Shown one piece after another: positions 24,563 through 35,765 of a stretch of 64,000 bases of DNA. Position 1 is the first letter of the stretch. The number at the start of each line of letters is the position of its first letter. A model generated the notes under the pieces. That model searched no databases, was not told where the DNA came from, and worked only from the letters and a program-made list of their open reading frames with translations. The DNA lies in assembly GCA_015501605.1 (NCBI GenBank), contig JADNRZ010000013.1, positions 620,001 to 684,000 on the forward strand, given 5' to 3'. Source of the stretch: Panaeolus papilionaceus (taxonomy: Eukaryota > Basidiomycota > Agaricomycetes > Agaricales). A program made the position numbers and the translations under genes.

Positions 24563-27500
24563 TCGATTTGGTTAACCGTCCCATTTTCAATAAAGCTCCA
24601 CATTCCCTATTTCTGATCGATCCTCTCGAAGTTGAAGGGACTCCCAGCTGGGTAATCCCATCGCCATTCTAGTAGTTGCCTTTGCAAATGGTCAGTGTGA
24701 TTAGCCTCGTATCATTAATATATGCCAAGCAAGTTAAGAACCCTGCGATTTAAAAATTGTTAGCAAGGCATATTAATGAAGAAACGCCTGTGGTTCTCAA
24801 CAAGTCATACATACCGTCATCTCCTTGGAACAAATAAGCATTACGTGCGATTCCTTGAGGCCATGGGGGTGGGGGAATTCGAGTTCTTGAGTGATCTCGG
24901 GGGAAGTCTCCGGTAAACCAATACAACGAACAATTATTTGCCGTCGTGCTTCAAAGATTCGAATGACAGTCAGATAAGATACAAGGGGAATAGGAAGGTC
25001 CTTGCAGTCCATCATTGGGACCCATGTACTTCGAGTACGAACTGAGATGTTGCCCGTAGTAGATCAGAAAACCAAGTTCGAAGAGAAGACAGTGTACACA
25101 ATATGTGATACCTTTCAGTCAAATGGTTGGTATGTTTCCATCTCAGGCGTTCAGATAATACTGCCTCACGAAAGTCTAAGCAAGCCACAAATGATATCTA
25201 GCTCATGGTTTACCACTTTAGGTCTTTTCTCAAGGACAGGCAACAATCGTGTTGGATACTAGTAGCCGATCAGCAGAGAGGAATTTGAGAAAGGACGGGT
25301 ACCGCTGCGCTGTACCAGTACGAGAGAATCACGAAAATAACCCCTCCCGCAAAAGAAATCAAGCGAACCCTGGGATGAACACCATACTGCCGAGTGACCA
25401 AGTGCTTTTAAAAGATCGTTAGATCCTCGCCGTACATCTAAAGCGAGCGGACTCCGGGAAAATGTGCAGAACAAGGGTCACGGAGCTGAACACCAGAAAG
25501 CAAAGAGGAAACGAAGCATCCCAGCTGAGTTTGTAAAAAAAGCCTCAGTTATCCAATTAACAAGTCGGAGTTGATCATCTTCACGAGCGAGGAAGTAGCA
25601 CCAGGTGCGTTGACCGCATAGTGTCGCACCCAAGAGCTGCTAAAGATTCTGCAACGTGCCATTTGATTCCCAGACTGTTAAGTTTAAAGGCAGATCGCGA
25701 GGCCCGTATCTAGAGGACCAGAGCCGGTACACAAGACTGCCTCGAGGTAGGAGAGCTTTTGGACCCCATTTCTTTTGATGGCTGTTAGGCGAAGGAAGTC
25801 TCATTGCAAAACGAGGCGGAAATCCCATCCATGCCTCGGGAGGACATTTGCACATACACGTTCCATGTCATGGCCCAGAACAGGCCAACGCAGGATGCTC
25901 GATGACTGTATGAAGAAATTAAATGAACCCTGAGTGTTCCTCACCTCGATTGTCATCATCACAAACGCGTGCCATCGAGGCTCGTTAGCCATGCCGATAA
26001 GAAGGTGATAAGTCACACTTCCCTCTCACCTGAGACCCTGTATATTTGCCGAGGCAGCAACCAACAGGGCAAGTCCGACGGCCATACGGAAGGGACCTCA
26101 AGGCCGAGTGAGAGCGGCTGTAATGCAAGTATCAAATGGGACTCGGGACGAGTTGCGTGACGGTCTTGCGGTAATTGCACACTACAGGGGTATTCAGGAA
26201 GGTCAAATGACACAAGCCGGAACGACGGTCAACAGGGTATTCAGAGACGGGAGAGATAGGGGCGGGTCCAACACATCCCAGAAGATCGGGAAGTGCCACA
26301 ACGTGGATCGTTGGATGATATGAATTCCGTTGACCTAATCTGACGGTAGAAGGTCCACACTACACATAGATAGCTGGAGCGATGGTTAATCATTGGCGAA
26401 ACCGGGGAAATGAGCGGCGAGGTCAACCCGAGTGAAGAGCCCTGACATCCGAAGTTGTTAGCAGTGTGTCGAATGAATCCATTGGAGGAACATACATAAA
26501 TAAACGGTAGATTCACTGCCATCAACTTTAACAACACATGGAATGGGACTGACCAGATGCTCGGTGCAGAACTCACAATTTGGTTCTGCAGATGTCATGG
26601 CGGATTACGGGTTGCTGCTTGTCATTGTATCTGGTCGAAGTATGAGAGATGAAATCATAATGAGGGAGTAAATGAGTTGGCGTCAATGACTGCGTGATCG
26701 TCATTCAGCAGGATATTGGGATCGACAGCTACGCGGCTTAGACATTATGTCAATCTGCCACATTGAAGGGTTGCTAGACAAAGCAAAAGTCTCCCTATGT
26801 CAGAGATCAGAGACTGAGGGCGAGATGTCGTAGGTTGCAAACCATCCGATGGTCAGACTGGGGTGTCTATCGTTTGCTATGCCTTTTTGGACGGGCGTAG
26901 GACCTTCCAAAGACGACGATATTGCATTCATGCTATAGGCGAGTGATCCTTCCCCCAGAATCCCAAATAGAGTCCTACTCCCCAATTTTAAACAAGATCT
27001 CGGGTCGCGTAGACAGAGATTCAGAGGGAGCAGAATGGTTGGCACAGCTAGTTTCCAGCCACTCTTCACAGAACGGATGTGTGCGGTTATCAAAATCTCC
27101 ATCACGAATCTGCTAAATTGCCCTCATAGAGGCGCTGTAGAGTAAACCCAGCATCGATACCGGTCTTAAGGTGTACCTATCTGGCATTTAAAAAATAAGA
27201 ATGGGAAGGGTTATCCAGAGGGATACTGGCTGGTTATGTTGGCAGACAAGGTATGAGAAAAAGCGGAGGGCGAAAAAGGGGGATGCGTCATGCACCTAGG
27301 GTTTCATTTGCTTTAAAATAGGGTAAAAAAACCCTTGACCAACACCCTTCCCATGTGCCTTGTTCCGACTTGGTCAATCCAATCATAAGGTGAATATCCG
27401 CTGTTTGGATTTCGACTTGCCGCGATGGATCCAAGCTGAATCAAGCCAATATTACACCAAGGACCCCAAGCATCGCTTGTGCTTGTGCTCTTGCTCTTGC

Positions 27501-28110
27501 AACAGAGGTTTTTTTTGAAAAGATCTCGGCGTGTTCTATAAAGGTGTATGTAAGGCCCTATATTGTTGAGCTGAACAGCTTATTTTTTCCCGTTTGTTTT
27601 GGGCCACCTGGGCGAAACAATTTTGACGACGCTGTGAGTAAACAACTGCGCCAAAACCGACTAATTTTATCAAATAAAGCGGATGAAACGTTGGAAAAAA
27701 AGAGCCTTAATAACAAAGCCTAGGCGCCGTGCAAAAAGGAAGGAATGTTGCAAGAAGGAAACATGGTTGGCCGTCGACGTTGACTTTGAAATAAAATTAA
27801 AGTTGAAATAAATTCAAAGGCCGACGCGCGATATCACGTGACGTAATTAAGCCAGTCGCGACTGCGACTGGCGACGCGCCCCAGCTGCTTATCGACATTG
27901 ATGTTCGTAGCAATTGGGTGTAATCTCCGCATATCATCACATATCACGTAGAGCGCCCTTGAATTTCATAAGAGTAATTGCCTGATTAAAAAAATACCCA
28001 GATAGAATGATCCAGATTCACTGTATTCGAATACCTCGCCATATCATACACATCATAGAATCAGGTCGTCCTCAACAGTGTGAGGATCCAAGTAATAGTA
28101 CAAAACGTGA
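24563..28110. other. Intergenic between the two FKBP12 genes
   Basis: About 3.5 kb with only short open frames and no recognisable domain, tRNA or rRNA. The distal part has A-rich and T-rich runs and, near 27830-27872, a CACGTGACGT motif beside a palindrome. It may hold decayed mobile DNA, but I see no terminal repeats or transposase motif. Confidence 0.4.
27851..27872. repeat. Perfect 9-bp inverted repeat
   Basis: GCCAGTCGC and GCGACTGGC are separated by GACT, forming a potential hairpin or a dimeric binding site. It follows ATCACGTGACGTAATT, which contains an E-box (CACGTG) overlapping a CRE-like TGACGT. No gene starts nearby on either strand. Confidence 0.6.
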
Positions 28111-28772
28111 TCACAAGATGTTGAGTAGCTCGATCTCAAAGATAAGAGTTGAATTTGGGGGGATCACCGATCCTGCTCCTCCTGCACCGTAACCCTGCAA
28201 AGCATGATGAGCGGTGTTGAAAGAAAGAAAGCAGAGGAACATACAAAATCTGGGGAGATGGTAAGCCTCGCTATCTCTCCGACGGACATCTTGAGAACGC
28301 CTAAATTAATGAAAGTGGGTCCAGTATCAGTAATCCGGCGATGGATGCGCAGTGCAGAACTCACCCTCATCCCATCCCTTGATAACTTGTCCAGTACCAA
28401 TCTTGGTCACAAATGGGTCGTCCCTGATGGTTTGCAAATGAGGGATGAGTCTATCTGAAGCTGAAGGGTTTCCTCAGTCCCTTACCGGTCGCGACTCGAA
28501 TCGAACTTTTTGCCACTGGCGAGGGTACCGACGTAATGCACAGACACCGTATCTGTGGACAAAGGGTGAATTACTGTCTTTGAAAAGCACATATGAATAC
28601 GCTTACCCCCTCGCTTGGGGAAGGTCTTGCCATCGCCAGCCTTAAGTGTTTCGATCTCAACGCCCTGGAGATGCAAGACAATAATGCATCATAAATGAAA
28701 AGGGTTCAATTCAGGGCAATCCGAAATTAGAGCCATTAGCATTGATGCATAACAATAACAGATGCATACCAT
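28111..28772 (-). CDS. FKBP12-type peptidyl-prolyl isomerase, copy 2
   Basis: Second FKBP12 paralog, 108 residues. Exons 28772-28770, 28664-28607, 28552-28486, 28423-28365, 28300-28245 and 28194-28111 have exactly the lengths of copy 1 (3, 58, 67, 59, 56, 84 nt), including the ATG-only first exon. The sequence keeps Tyr26, Phe36, Asp37, the VIKGWDEG core, SPDFGYG and Phe99. The loop after GYG reads [12 protein letters not shown], so the usual aromatic or histidine at position 87 and the following proline are lost. The C-terminus is ELLNIL rather than ELLKIN. The divergence suggests changed ligand or partner binding in the 80s loop, which contacts FK506/rapamycin and client proteins; this is inference. 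The protein should still fold and probably retains isomerase activity. Confidence 0.93.
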
Positions 28773-28969
28773 AATAACTATTTGAAAGTTGGTTAATGAA
28801 GTTGGAGAAGAAGAGAAACTAAAGGAGGAGGATGTAGTTCGAAAGGAAAGACTGGACGACTTACAGATAAGATCGCCACTTTCAATGATTGTAATTGAGA
28901 GACCCCCTAATATTGATCCAATAATCTCCTTTTTAGGTCTCTCGAAAAAAGGGGGGTTAGGCGGGCGGG

Positions 28970-28977
28970 TATCGATA
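28970..28977. promoter_or_regulatory. TATCGATA palindrome upstream of FKBP12 copy 2
   Basis: The same 8-mer as at 24555-24562, here 198 bp from the ATG of copy 2. Confidence 0.45.
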
Positions 28978-29023
28978 ACTACATTACTCCGGGATAATCA
29001 TATCGTATTTAATCGTTATCGAT
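28971..29023. repeat. Inverted repeat ATCGATAAC / GTTATCGAT
   Basis: Nine-base arms at 28971-28979 and 29015-29023 are separated by 35 bp. The right arm resembles the GTTATCGAT upstream of FKBP12 copy 1. Confidence 0.5.
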
Positions 29024-29595
29024 GGATGTCCACAGTTTGTATAGACATCGATAAAGTGGGAGAACAGAGTTACAATATGTGACTGACCGGTGTCATACAT
29101 TACGAGCCTTCGAACGCAATTCAAGGTGGTGTCAACTTCGACATCATGTTACAGCGGCATGACGTGCCTTTGAAATAGTCAAAAGCCAAAACATAAGCGG
29201 CAGACGCGGTTTCGTGAGTGTCGAATAATATATCGGCTTGTCGCGAACGGATGGCCGTTATATATGTATATTTATGTATTCGGGGTCTCCAATGCTCAAT
29301 GTCGGTCCGTTTTCCGAGAGGTTATACTTGAGCAAAAATAAAAATTAGGGAGATGATGAATAGATTATATAGCAGCCTTCAAGTCATGGCGTGTAGCTTG
29401 AGACAAGACCCATACGATTCGAACGCTCAGAGCCCATTTAACTCGCTGGGTCTGTAGTACATCTGATTCGTATCCGCAATGAACTGCGTCTGCCGCATGT
29501 CTAGATCGCGTTTTTACACTTATGATTTCGTTCGATGTACACATGAAAATGAAGGATATCTTAAACCATACAGCGAAACCGAAAGCTTGAGTCAC

Positions 29596-31038
29596 TTAGA
29601 TACCAGCACCACCAGTAACCTCGAGGGTGTGTCCTGAGACGTAGGAAGCAAGAGGAGAAGCGAGGCTATTTAGGTAACGGATTAGAGTGTGAACGGATGT
29701 TTCGAGTGTGCATGTACTTACAAAAGGACGGAGCTCGCGGCTTCTTCAGGTGTTCCGCCACGACGGAGGGGAATGAAGGGGTAGGCTTCGGGCTTGGGAG
29801 TTTCGGTTGGTCGAGGGGCTCCAGGAACACCAAGAGCAACCTTCTTGCCGTCAATTTCAATGGTCACACCGGCCTCTTTCGAAGCGGTCAAGCTATGGAA
29901 TTCAACAATAGCCCATATAAGTGATCGCCTTTCAAAGCACGCGTTTGAAGCTTACCGGGTGTGAATCAGACCAAATGCGACAGTGTTGGCACGAACACCG
30001 AAAGGACCCCACTCCTTGGCGATGGTCTTTGTGAGACCAATAACAGCAGACTTCGCAGCAGCGTAGTTGGCCTGGCCAACATTTCCGTGCAGGCCAGAGG
30101 TGGAGGAGACATTGATGATGGAGCGGTTCTCACGTTGTTCGGGCTGATACAACGGTCGATGAGCCCATGTCCTCAAAGACAATATTAAACGGTGCAAGTA
30201 CTCACCTTGACGCGGAAGTAGGGAGCAGCTTGACGAATGAGACGGAAGGGTGCTCGAACGTGGATCTTCATGATAATGTCAAAAGTGTCATCAGGTGTCG
30301 TGTGCAGCATCTTGTCGAATGTGAAGCCGGCGTTGTTCACGATGTGGTTGATTTTTCCGTATTTCCTATTCAAAAAGTAAGTATCAAGTTCGATTATGAT
30401 GATTGACAAAAAATTATAACAGCAGCATTACGCCGACTGAATAAACGTGTAGCATGGGAATCAAGGGGATAACTTACTGAACAGTGGCGTCCACGATCTT
30501 CTTGGGGAAGTCATCAGCTCCGACGTCTCCAGCAACTGAGAGCGAGTCTCCTCCAAGGGCAGCAATCTCCTCTGCGACGGCTTCGAGTTTCTTAGCGTCG
30601 ATGCTAATCAAAACTCCTCGTGAGATGGGGCAAGCTCGTGGTAAACGTCAAGCACACTCACTCGCTGATGACGACCTTGGCTCCTTCCTTAGCAAAAAGG
30701 AGAGCTGCAGAGCGTCCGATTCCTTGACCAGCACCTACAGAAACGCAGAAATGTTAGTTCAACATGTGGAATATTCTGCAAGGGTTGTGGGATTAGGGGT
30801 CAACCCCACGAGGTTGGTCGTAGCGCCATGAACCATCGCATTCATAGCCCCTATGGGCGCGAAAGAGTCCAAAAAGACAATCATGCGTACTCGTAGAGAG
30901 TATGTAAAGGCTTCAAGAGTGTTTCCATGTAAATAGAACCTCCAACATACCGGTAATTATCGCGACCTCTCCCGCTAGCAGTCCACGACTATACGAGTTT
31001 GTGACGTGTCCAGAAACTTGTGCAAGACGTTGCGACAT
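29596..31038 (-). CDS. Short-chain dehydrogenase, 3-oxoacyl-ACP reductase (FabG)-like
   Basis: This is an NAD(P)H-dependent oxidoreductase of the classical SDR family. Seven exons (31038-30951, 30734-30662, 30603-30478, 30365-30206, 30143-29956, 29892-29722, 29665-29596) give 291 residues with closed phases. The cofactor motif is TGAGQGIG at 29-36, followed by NNAG. The catalytic set is Ser163 and YAAAK with Tyr176 and Lys180, then KEWGPFGVRANTV. It ends LEVTGGAGI, normal for FabG-like enzymes. Between the VRANTV motif and the RRGGTPEEAA motif there is an extended loop (about 35 residues, proline-rich, with PGAPRPTETPKPEAYP), longer than in bacterial FabG. The N-terminus could be a weak mitochondrial leader (arginine and serine, few acidic residues), which would fit mitochondrial fatty-acid synthesis, but the substrate is not shown by sequence. 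Confidence 0.88.
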
Positions 31039-31548
31039 TTTGCGCGACTTTTGGATGGAATATAAGACCGTGAAAGAGGTAACAGTGTGGTTGGAAGAGG
31101 GCCAACAGGGAAATGAATGAAGACGAGTGAGAGTACCTCCCGCCCTTTTTGAAACTTAGGACTGTGGGGAAGGTGATCGGGTACGGTTATTCTAACCAAC
31201 CGGAATTTAAACTGGCCGCCTGGCCCCATGACTCTACACTTCTCTACACTAACGGTCTGTGTATCTTCTTATGCATTTTAATGTTGCATGAACGTGAATA
31301 TCATGTATCTCTTCGTCGTCGGATAGGAGACTATTTCCCTTGTGCATCAAATACAATTACCAAGTGATTTTTAATTATGGGAGACACCGAAGAACTGAGG
31401 GCACAATCTGAGCATTTTCGACTACATTCACTGTTCTATGAGCTTCAATAACTGTTAAATGCGTCCGATATGAAGCGGTATACCTTCCATTGCCATCCCA
31501 TCCAAGTCCAACCACAAGTGTCTAGAAAACATCATTATCAATGAAGGG
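31039..31548. other. Intergenic
   Basis: Upstream of the dehydrogenase start and downstream of an F-box pseudogene. No coding or repeat signal recognised. Confidence 0.5.
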
Positions 31549-32960
31549 CTATATATCATCCTTTGCTTCGTCCCCGTCCCAAGGATATACAACCCTGACC
31601 ACCAAATCTTTGCTAACAGCTCGACCTACCAAGCTAGCGTGCCGCTGCTTGATCAGTGAGGCTATGTTGCCTGTTGTTCCACAGAGGTGCAAGTCGATCC
31701 TCTCGAGGGTCGCATGAGGGGACATCTCTATGTTGCCCGTTGCTGCCCTCGAATAGACTGGATTCGGTTGATGCAAAATTAAGCCAGGACCCCCAAGGTC
31801 AACACATCGGAGGCGTAGAAGGCCCGTACGGAAAATGATTTAAGGGAGGGGAGGAGGGGTACCTTTAGGTCAGTGACAGTCCTTGTAGCTAGTGAGAAGA
31901 GTTGCTGTTTAAAAAGAGGATAGAGGTTGTACTTGAAATCGGGCGTGTAGTACATGTACCCCTGTTGAGCATAGTTCATACGATCGTGTTGATCGAGGAC
32001 GAGGTTCGTAATCTGTGAGCAAGATTGGAGAATGGCGAGCATGTCCATTCCAATGAGGTAAGCAGAATTGATGGTCAGCTTTTCGAGAGCCGTGCAATGG
32101 GCGAGGAATTGACACAGTGGTGACCAAGTTGGACTCCGAGGTACATCAATCTCCTTGAGAGGCGGTGGTGCAGGATGCGAGTCGTGTCGGTAATTCATAT
32201 GCCAAGGCATTGTGTGATCGACGGTTTCTTCTCGATATGTTGGATAGAAGAGGAAATGCTGCAGAGCAGGTGCATGAAGAAAGCGGCAGATATTTGCTTC
32301 GTCATCTAATTCCCCTTCAATGCAGAGGTTTTCAGATTGGGAAGCGTGACCTCCGTCTCATCGTAAACAGTCAAATGGCTTTTGTAGGGCGATTGAATAT
32401 CAGCGCACGGGACATCCGCTGTAACGTAGATAATTTTGAGCGCACATGATTCAAGTACTGTGCAGTGCCTCAAAATATTGCGCGAGACGTGTCTGTGTAT
32501 AGGGTTATGTATTGATAAGGAGGTAAGCGATCCCTAGTGAATGTCACGAAGGTCTTTTTGGATCCCTTGCAGTGAAAGGACGCGCAACGTAGGCGTCCAT
32601 ACTGCCATCGGAGCTATTGGACCCAAGCGATGTTCAGGCGCGTCGGGGTGCGTGCAGTGAGCTTTAACCTTGCGCAAACGGGGGAATGGATCGACTCTGT
32701 CCTCGAATACCGGTATCGCGCCTATCATCTCAAGCCGTCGGCTTTTTGCTCCAGGGCCTCAATAGTGAGGTTGAGAACCTCTATGAGTTTGTCTGTCTCT
32801 TGGAGGTCTGCAGGGTAGGAGCCCATGGCTGCTACAACCATTTGTCGAACGCACTTAGGGGTAGGTCGTTATTACATTCGTATGCTTCTTTGGTGATGTC
32901 AATCGAGATCGATCTGGCATCGTTATTGGATAAGCGGGACATGGCACGCCTTAGTGAATG
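31549..32960 (-). pseudogene. Broken F-box-family gene
   Basis: Sequence collinear with the middle and C-terminal parts of the intact F-box gene at 33468-35528, but not translatable as one protein. The expected Trp in the DIHW-type motif is TAG at 32534-32536. A one- or two-base deletion near 32326-32332 shifts the frame in the block corresponding to LPRLRTLCIEGELDDEGNIC; the downstream frame then reads normally (DDEANICRFLHAPAL). The C-terminal block ATLERIDLHLCGTTGN is present and ends in a stop at 31549. No F-box is found, and a coiled-coil piece (LIEVLNLTIEALEQK) lies out of order near 32790, pointing to rearrangement. This is a decayed paralog. Confidence 0.85.
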
Positions 32961-33467
32961 ACTTGGACCTCTGAAAGTACTTTCCGTGAGGGCAAGGTTG
33001 AGAACGCTTGCTCAGGCTGCGGGTTTCCTCATGTTCGACTCCATCCACGTGAGCGGCAACAGCGACGTTCGAACGACGAATACCCCTCTTCAAGTCTATG
33101 TAACCACATCATTTTCTGTTTCTGTAGAGAATCTTTCAAAGCTCCTTCGATTAAGATAGAGACTGAAAGGTCTATTCCCCTTGGACAATACAACCAATTC
33201 ACCCTGCATTTTCTCCGATTAACATTTCAATCTCGAAAGGGCGTTTTAGCCCGAATTACAACAATATGACACTGGAGACCATTCAATATTCTAAGACTTT
33301 TGATCTACTACTTGTACATTTTGTGTGGGTTGTATAAATGGACGTATTTCATTCCGATCGCAATACAGCAATTTCAAGCAACTAACGGTAAGCAGGGCAC
33401 ACAAAGCTTTCAAGACGAATGTCACGGCTAACATCGTAGTAGAAGGACCCATAACGCAAAACAACAT
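32961..33467. other. Intergenic between F-box copies
   Basis: No gene supported. It should contain the 3' end of the intact F-box transcript; the rest may be further decayed F-box DNA. Confidence 0.45.
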
Positions 33468-35528
33468 CTAGATGACGGTGTCTGGATTCGCAATGGTATC
33501 GAAGCGGGATATACTCTCCCTCGAGCTCCATGAGGGCATATAGGTTGACGAAGAAACCGCCAGCGTAAGATCCTTCCCAATACTTCGGCCAACCGATTGT
33601 GCATGCTCCGTAATACGAGAGGCTATGGCGTCTGTGCTCTTGGCCCCTGGGATGTGCAACTCGATGCTTTCGAGGGTTGCGCAAGCCAGGGTATTGACAC
33701 GAGTATCCTGCGCTTCCGTGGAAGGAAGAGGTTCTCCTGCGTTGGGATGAATCCGGCTGATGCAAAAATCGGCAATGAGCTCTAAGGTGGACTCGTCCTG
33801 AACACGGAAGCCTCGAGTAGTGAAAGATCTGAGGGATGGAAGAAGAGGCTCTGGTAGTATGACAGAGGCCCCAGTGGTAGCAACAACGAGCCTTTGGGTG
33901 AACAAGGGGTGAAGGTTAAATTTGAAATACGGTCCGAGGACTGGATATTCATTTGGAGGGTCGTCCTCTAATCGTTCCTTTGGGCAATACCTCGCCCAGT
34001 CGTATTGGTAAAAAGCCAGGCTGTTTATTTGTGAGCAAGCCCGGAGAATCGGAAGGATATCATTTGCGACGAGGTAGGCAGGATTTAGAGTCAGTTTTTC
34101 TAAGACGGAACATTGATATAAGAAATCAATTAGTGGTGATCGAGATGGGCGTGGAATATCGACCTCGATCAGCGATAATATATTCCTTCTTACGATCCAA
34201 GGTATGTCTCTATCGTTTAGTTCCTGCGGCCCCATTGTTTCGTCACGATATACTGGGTAGTAGAGAAAATGACGGAGAGCTGGTGCACGAATGAGACCGC
34301 AGATGTTCCCCTCGTCATCCAGTTCTCCTTCAATGCAGAGGGTTCTGAGCCGGGGAAGCGTGATTCTCGAATCTAGCCCATTGTCAAAGACGAGATGACC
34401 TGCAGGCACTACTTGGACCTGAGCCGGGACAGGAGTATATCTGATCCATCTGATGCTGAGTGCGCAAGATTCGAGGACTGTGCATTTCCGCAATATGCTT
34501 CGTGCAACGTGTCTCTCCATGGGTTCATGAAGCGAAAGGTGGGTTAGTGAACTCCAATGCACGGCGTCGAGGTTAGGCCCGCGCCCTCTCAACGTCAGTA
34601 CACGCAGTGTGGGTGCCGAAAAAATTTCTGGATGGGGTGCCGAGATCGAGAAACTTGTATCAAAATGGAGCTGAATCCTGCGTAAACCAGGGAAACGATT
34701 TGCTTCTCCCTCGGCGCTGTTGCTGATTACAGCGTTGATGAAAGTAGCGAGCTGTGAATGCAAGCCTCTGAATGAGAAGTTGAACCAGCGATGAGCATGG
34801 CTCGCAAGCAAAAGAGCCAGTTTCTCAAAGGGATTGTCGTCCGATTCGCAGGTCACATAAAATGCGGATTTGCATTGCCCATATTTGAGAAGAATATGGT
34901 TCTCCTCGTTCACAGTTGCCCGCCTAACGAATGAAATTGAGAGGGATAATGGCTTGTCAATGGACCGCTGAAGCCAAGATTCGACAAGCCTGTTTGACAT
35001 TGATTGGTAGGAGGAGGTGTAGGGACCAGTCTTCGTGCAAGTGGAGAGATGGATATTTTCCCAGAGCTGAGGATTAGAGATGGCGATGTTCCTCCACCGT
35101 CGGCAAACACGAGTGAGCATCTCTGGTGTTTGGGAAGCCAGAAGAGCACAATCATAAATGTCATTTTTGACTGCACAATATTTAAAGATCTCTTCCAGTA
35201 GTTCGTCGGGAAAGCGACGGATGGGCGACAAAATTGTGTGACACGCTCCGAGCTTTTCATCAATATCAAACACATCGCGCTGAAGAGCTTCGATGGTGAG
35301 GGTGAGGGTTTTTAGGACCCTGCATAGTCTTTGGCGTTCGTCATAATGAAGTGTCCTCGCAACTCTGACCGATTGTAGAACCTGTTCTGGAGGATCCTCA
35401 TTGTTACATCTGTACGGCTCTCTGAGGGGCAGGTAGAAATTCCAGAGGCAGCTTGCGAGCTTGCGTGCCACTTGCGAGCCAGTTCCCACGGTGTATAAAC
35501 CACCCCTCGAAGGTATTGGTTTTGTCAT
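33468..35528 (-). CDS. F-box protein, 686 residues
   Basis: Single open frame with a coiled-coil region around residues 65-95 (RVLKTLTLTIEALQRDVFDI), an F-box from about residue 100 (SPIRRFPDELLEEIFKYC ... LTRVCRRWRNIAISNPQLW) and a long leucine-rich-like region with motifs shared with the family: APTLRVLTLRG, ILRKCTVLESCALSI, LEKLTLNPAYL and the VGRSIGKDL block near the end. Its C-terminus lacks the WPFVD ending of the two other intact members, so the last residues may reflect a frame change or a missed intron. Residues about 18-27 (SQVARKLASC) are encoded by the CTCGCAAG repeat that continues outside the gene, so the true start may be downstream, and Met1 is tentative. SCF adaptor role is inferred. 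Confidence 0.8.
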   Translation of the reverse strand: MTKPIPSRGGLYTVGTGSQVARKLASCLWNFYLPLREPYRCNNEDPPEQVLQSVRVARTLHYDERQRLCRVLKTLTLTIEALQRDVFDIDEKLGACHTILSPIRRFPDELLEEIFKYCAVKNDIYDCALLASQTPEMLTRVCRRWRNIAISNPQLWENIHLSTCTKTGPYTSSYQSMSNRLVESWLQRSIDKPLSLSISFVRRATVNEENHILLKYGQCKSAFYVTCESDDNPFEKLALLLASHAHRWFNFSFRGLHSQLATFINAVISNSAEGEANRFPGLRRIQLHFDTSFSISAPHPEIFSAPTLRVLTLRGRGPNLDAVHWSSLTHLSLHEPMERHVARSILRKCTVLESCALSIRWIRYTPVPAQVQVVPAGHLVFDNGLDSRITLPRLRTLCIEGELDDEGNICGLIRAPALRHFLYYPVYRDETMGPQELNDRDIPWIVRRNILSLIEVDIPRPSRSPLIDFLYQCSVLEKLTLNPAYLVANDILPILRACSQINSLAFYQYDWARYCPKERLEDDPPNEYPVLGPYFKFNLHPLFTQRLVVATTGASVILPEPLLPSLRSFTTRGFRVQDESTLELIADFCISRIHPNAGEPLPSTEAQDTRVNTLACATLESIELHIPGAKSTDAIASRITEHAQSVGRSIGKDLTLAVSSSTYMPSWSSRESISRFDTIANPDTVI

Positions 35529-35638
35529 GATTTAATGGTGATGAGAATACGTGTATATACGAGAATGACTGCCATTATACAACAGAATACCACCCCTATT
35601 GTTGGTTCAAAGTCATACTTTAAGAGTTTTCTCCCGGA

Positions 35639-35765
35639 TGTGCTCGCAAGGATGCACGCAAATGGCTCGCAGGTCCTCGCTTATGCTCGCAAATGGTTCG
35701 CAAGGGTCTCGCTTATGCTCGCAAGCTTCTTGCATGTACTCGCAAGTGGCACGCAAGGACTCGCA
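35639..35765. repeat. CTCGCAA-rich degenerate tandem array
   Basis: About ten copies of CTCGC or TTCGC, each usually followed by AA or TTATG, in 127 bp. A longer unit, TCTCGCTTATGCTCGCAA, occurs almost unchanged twice, about 35 bp apart. The same motif, inverted, codes for the N-terminus of the F-box gene at 35528. Confidence 0.75.

Noticed and set aside
35639..35765. CRISPR-like array
   Set aside because: Units are short, degenerate and contiguous, with no spacer pattern; the genome is eukaryotic.
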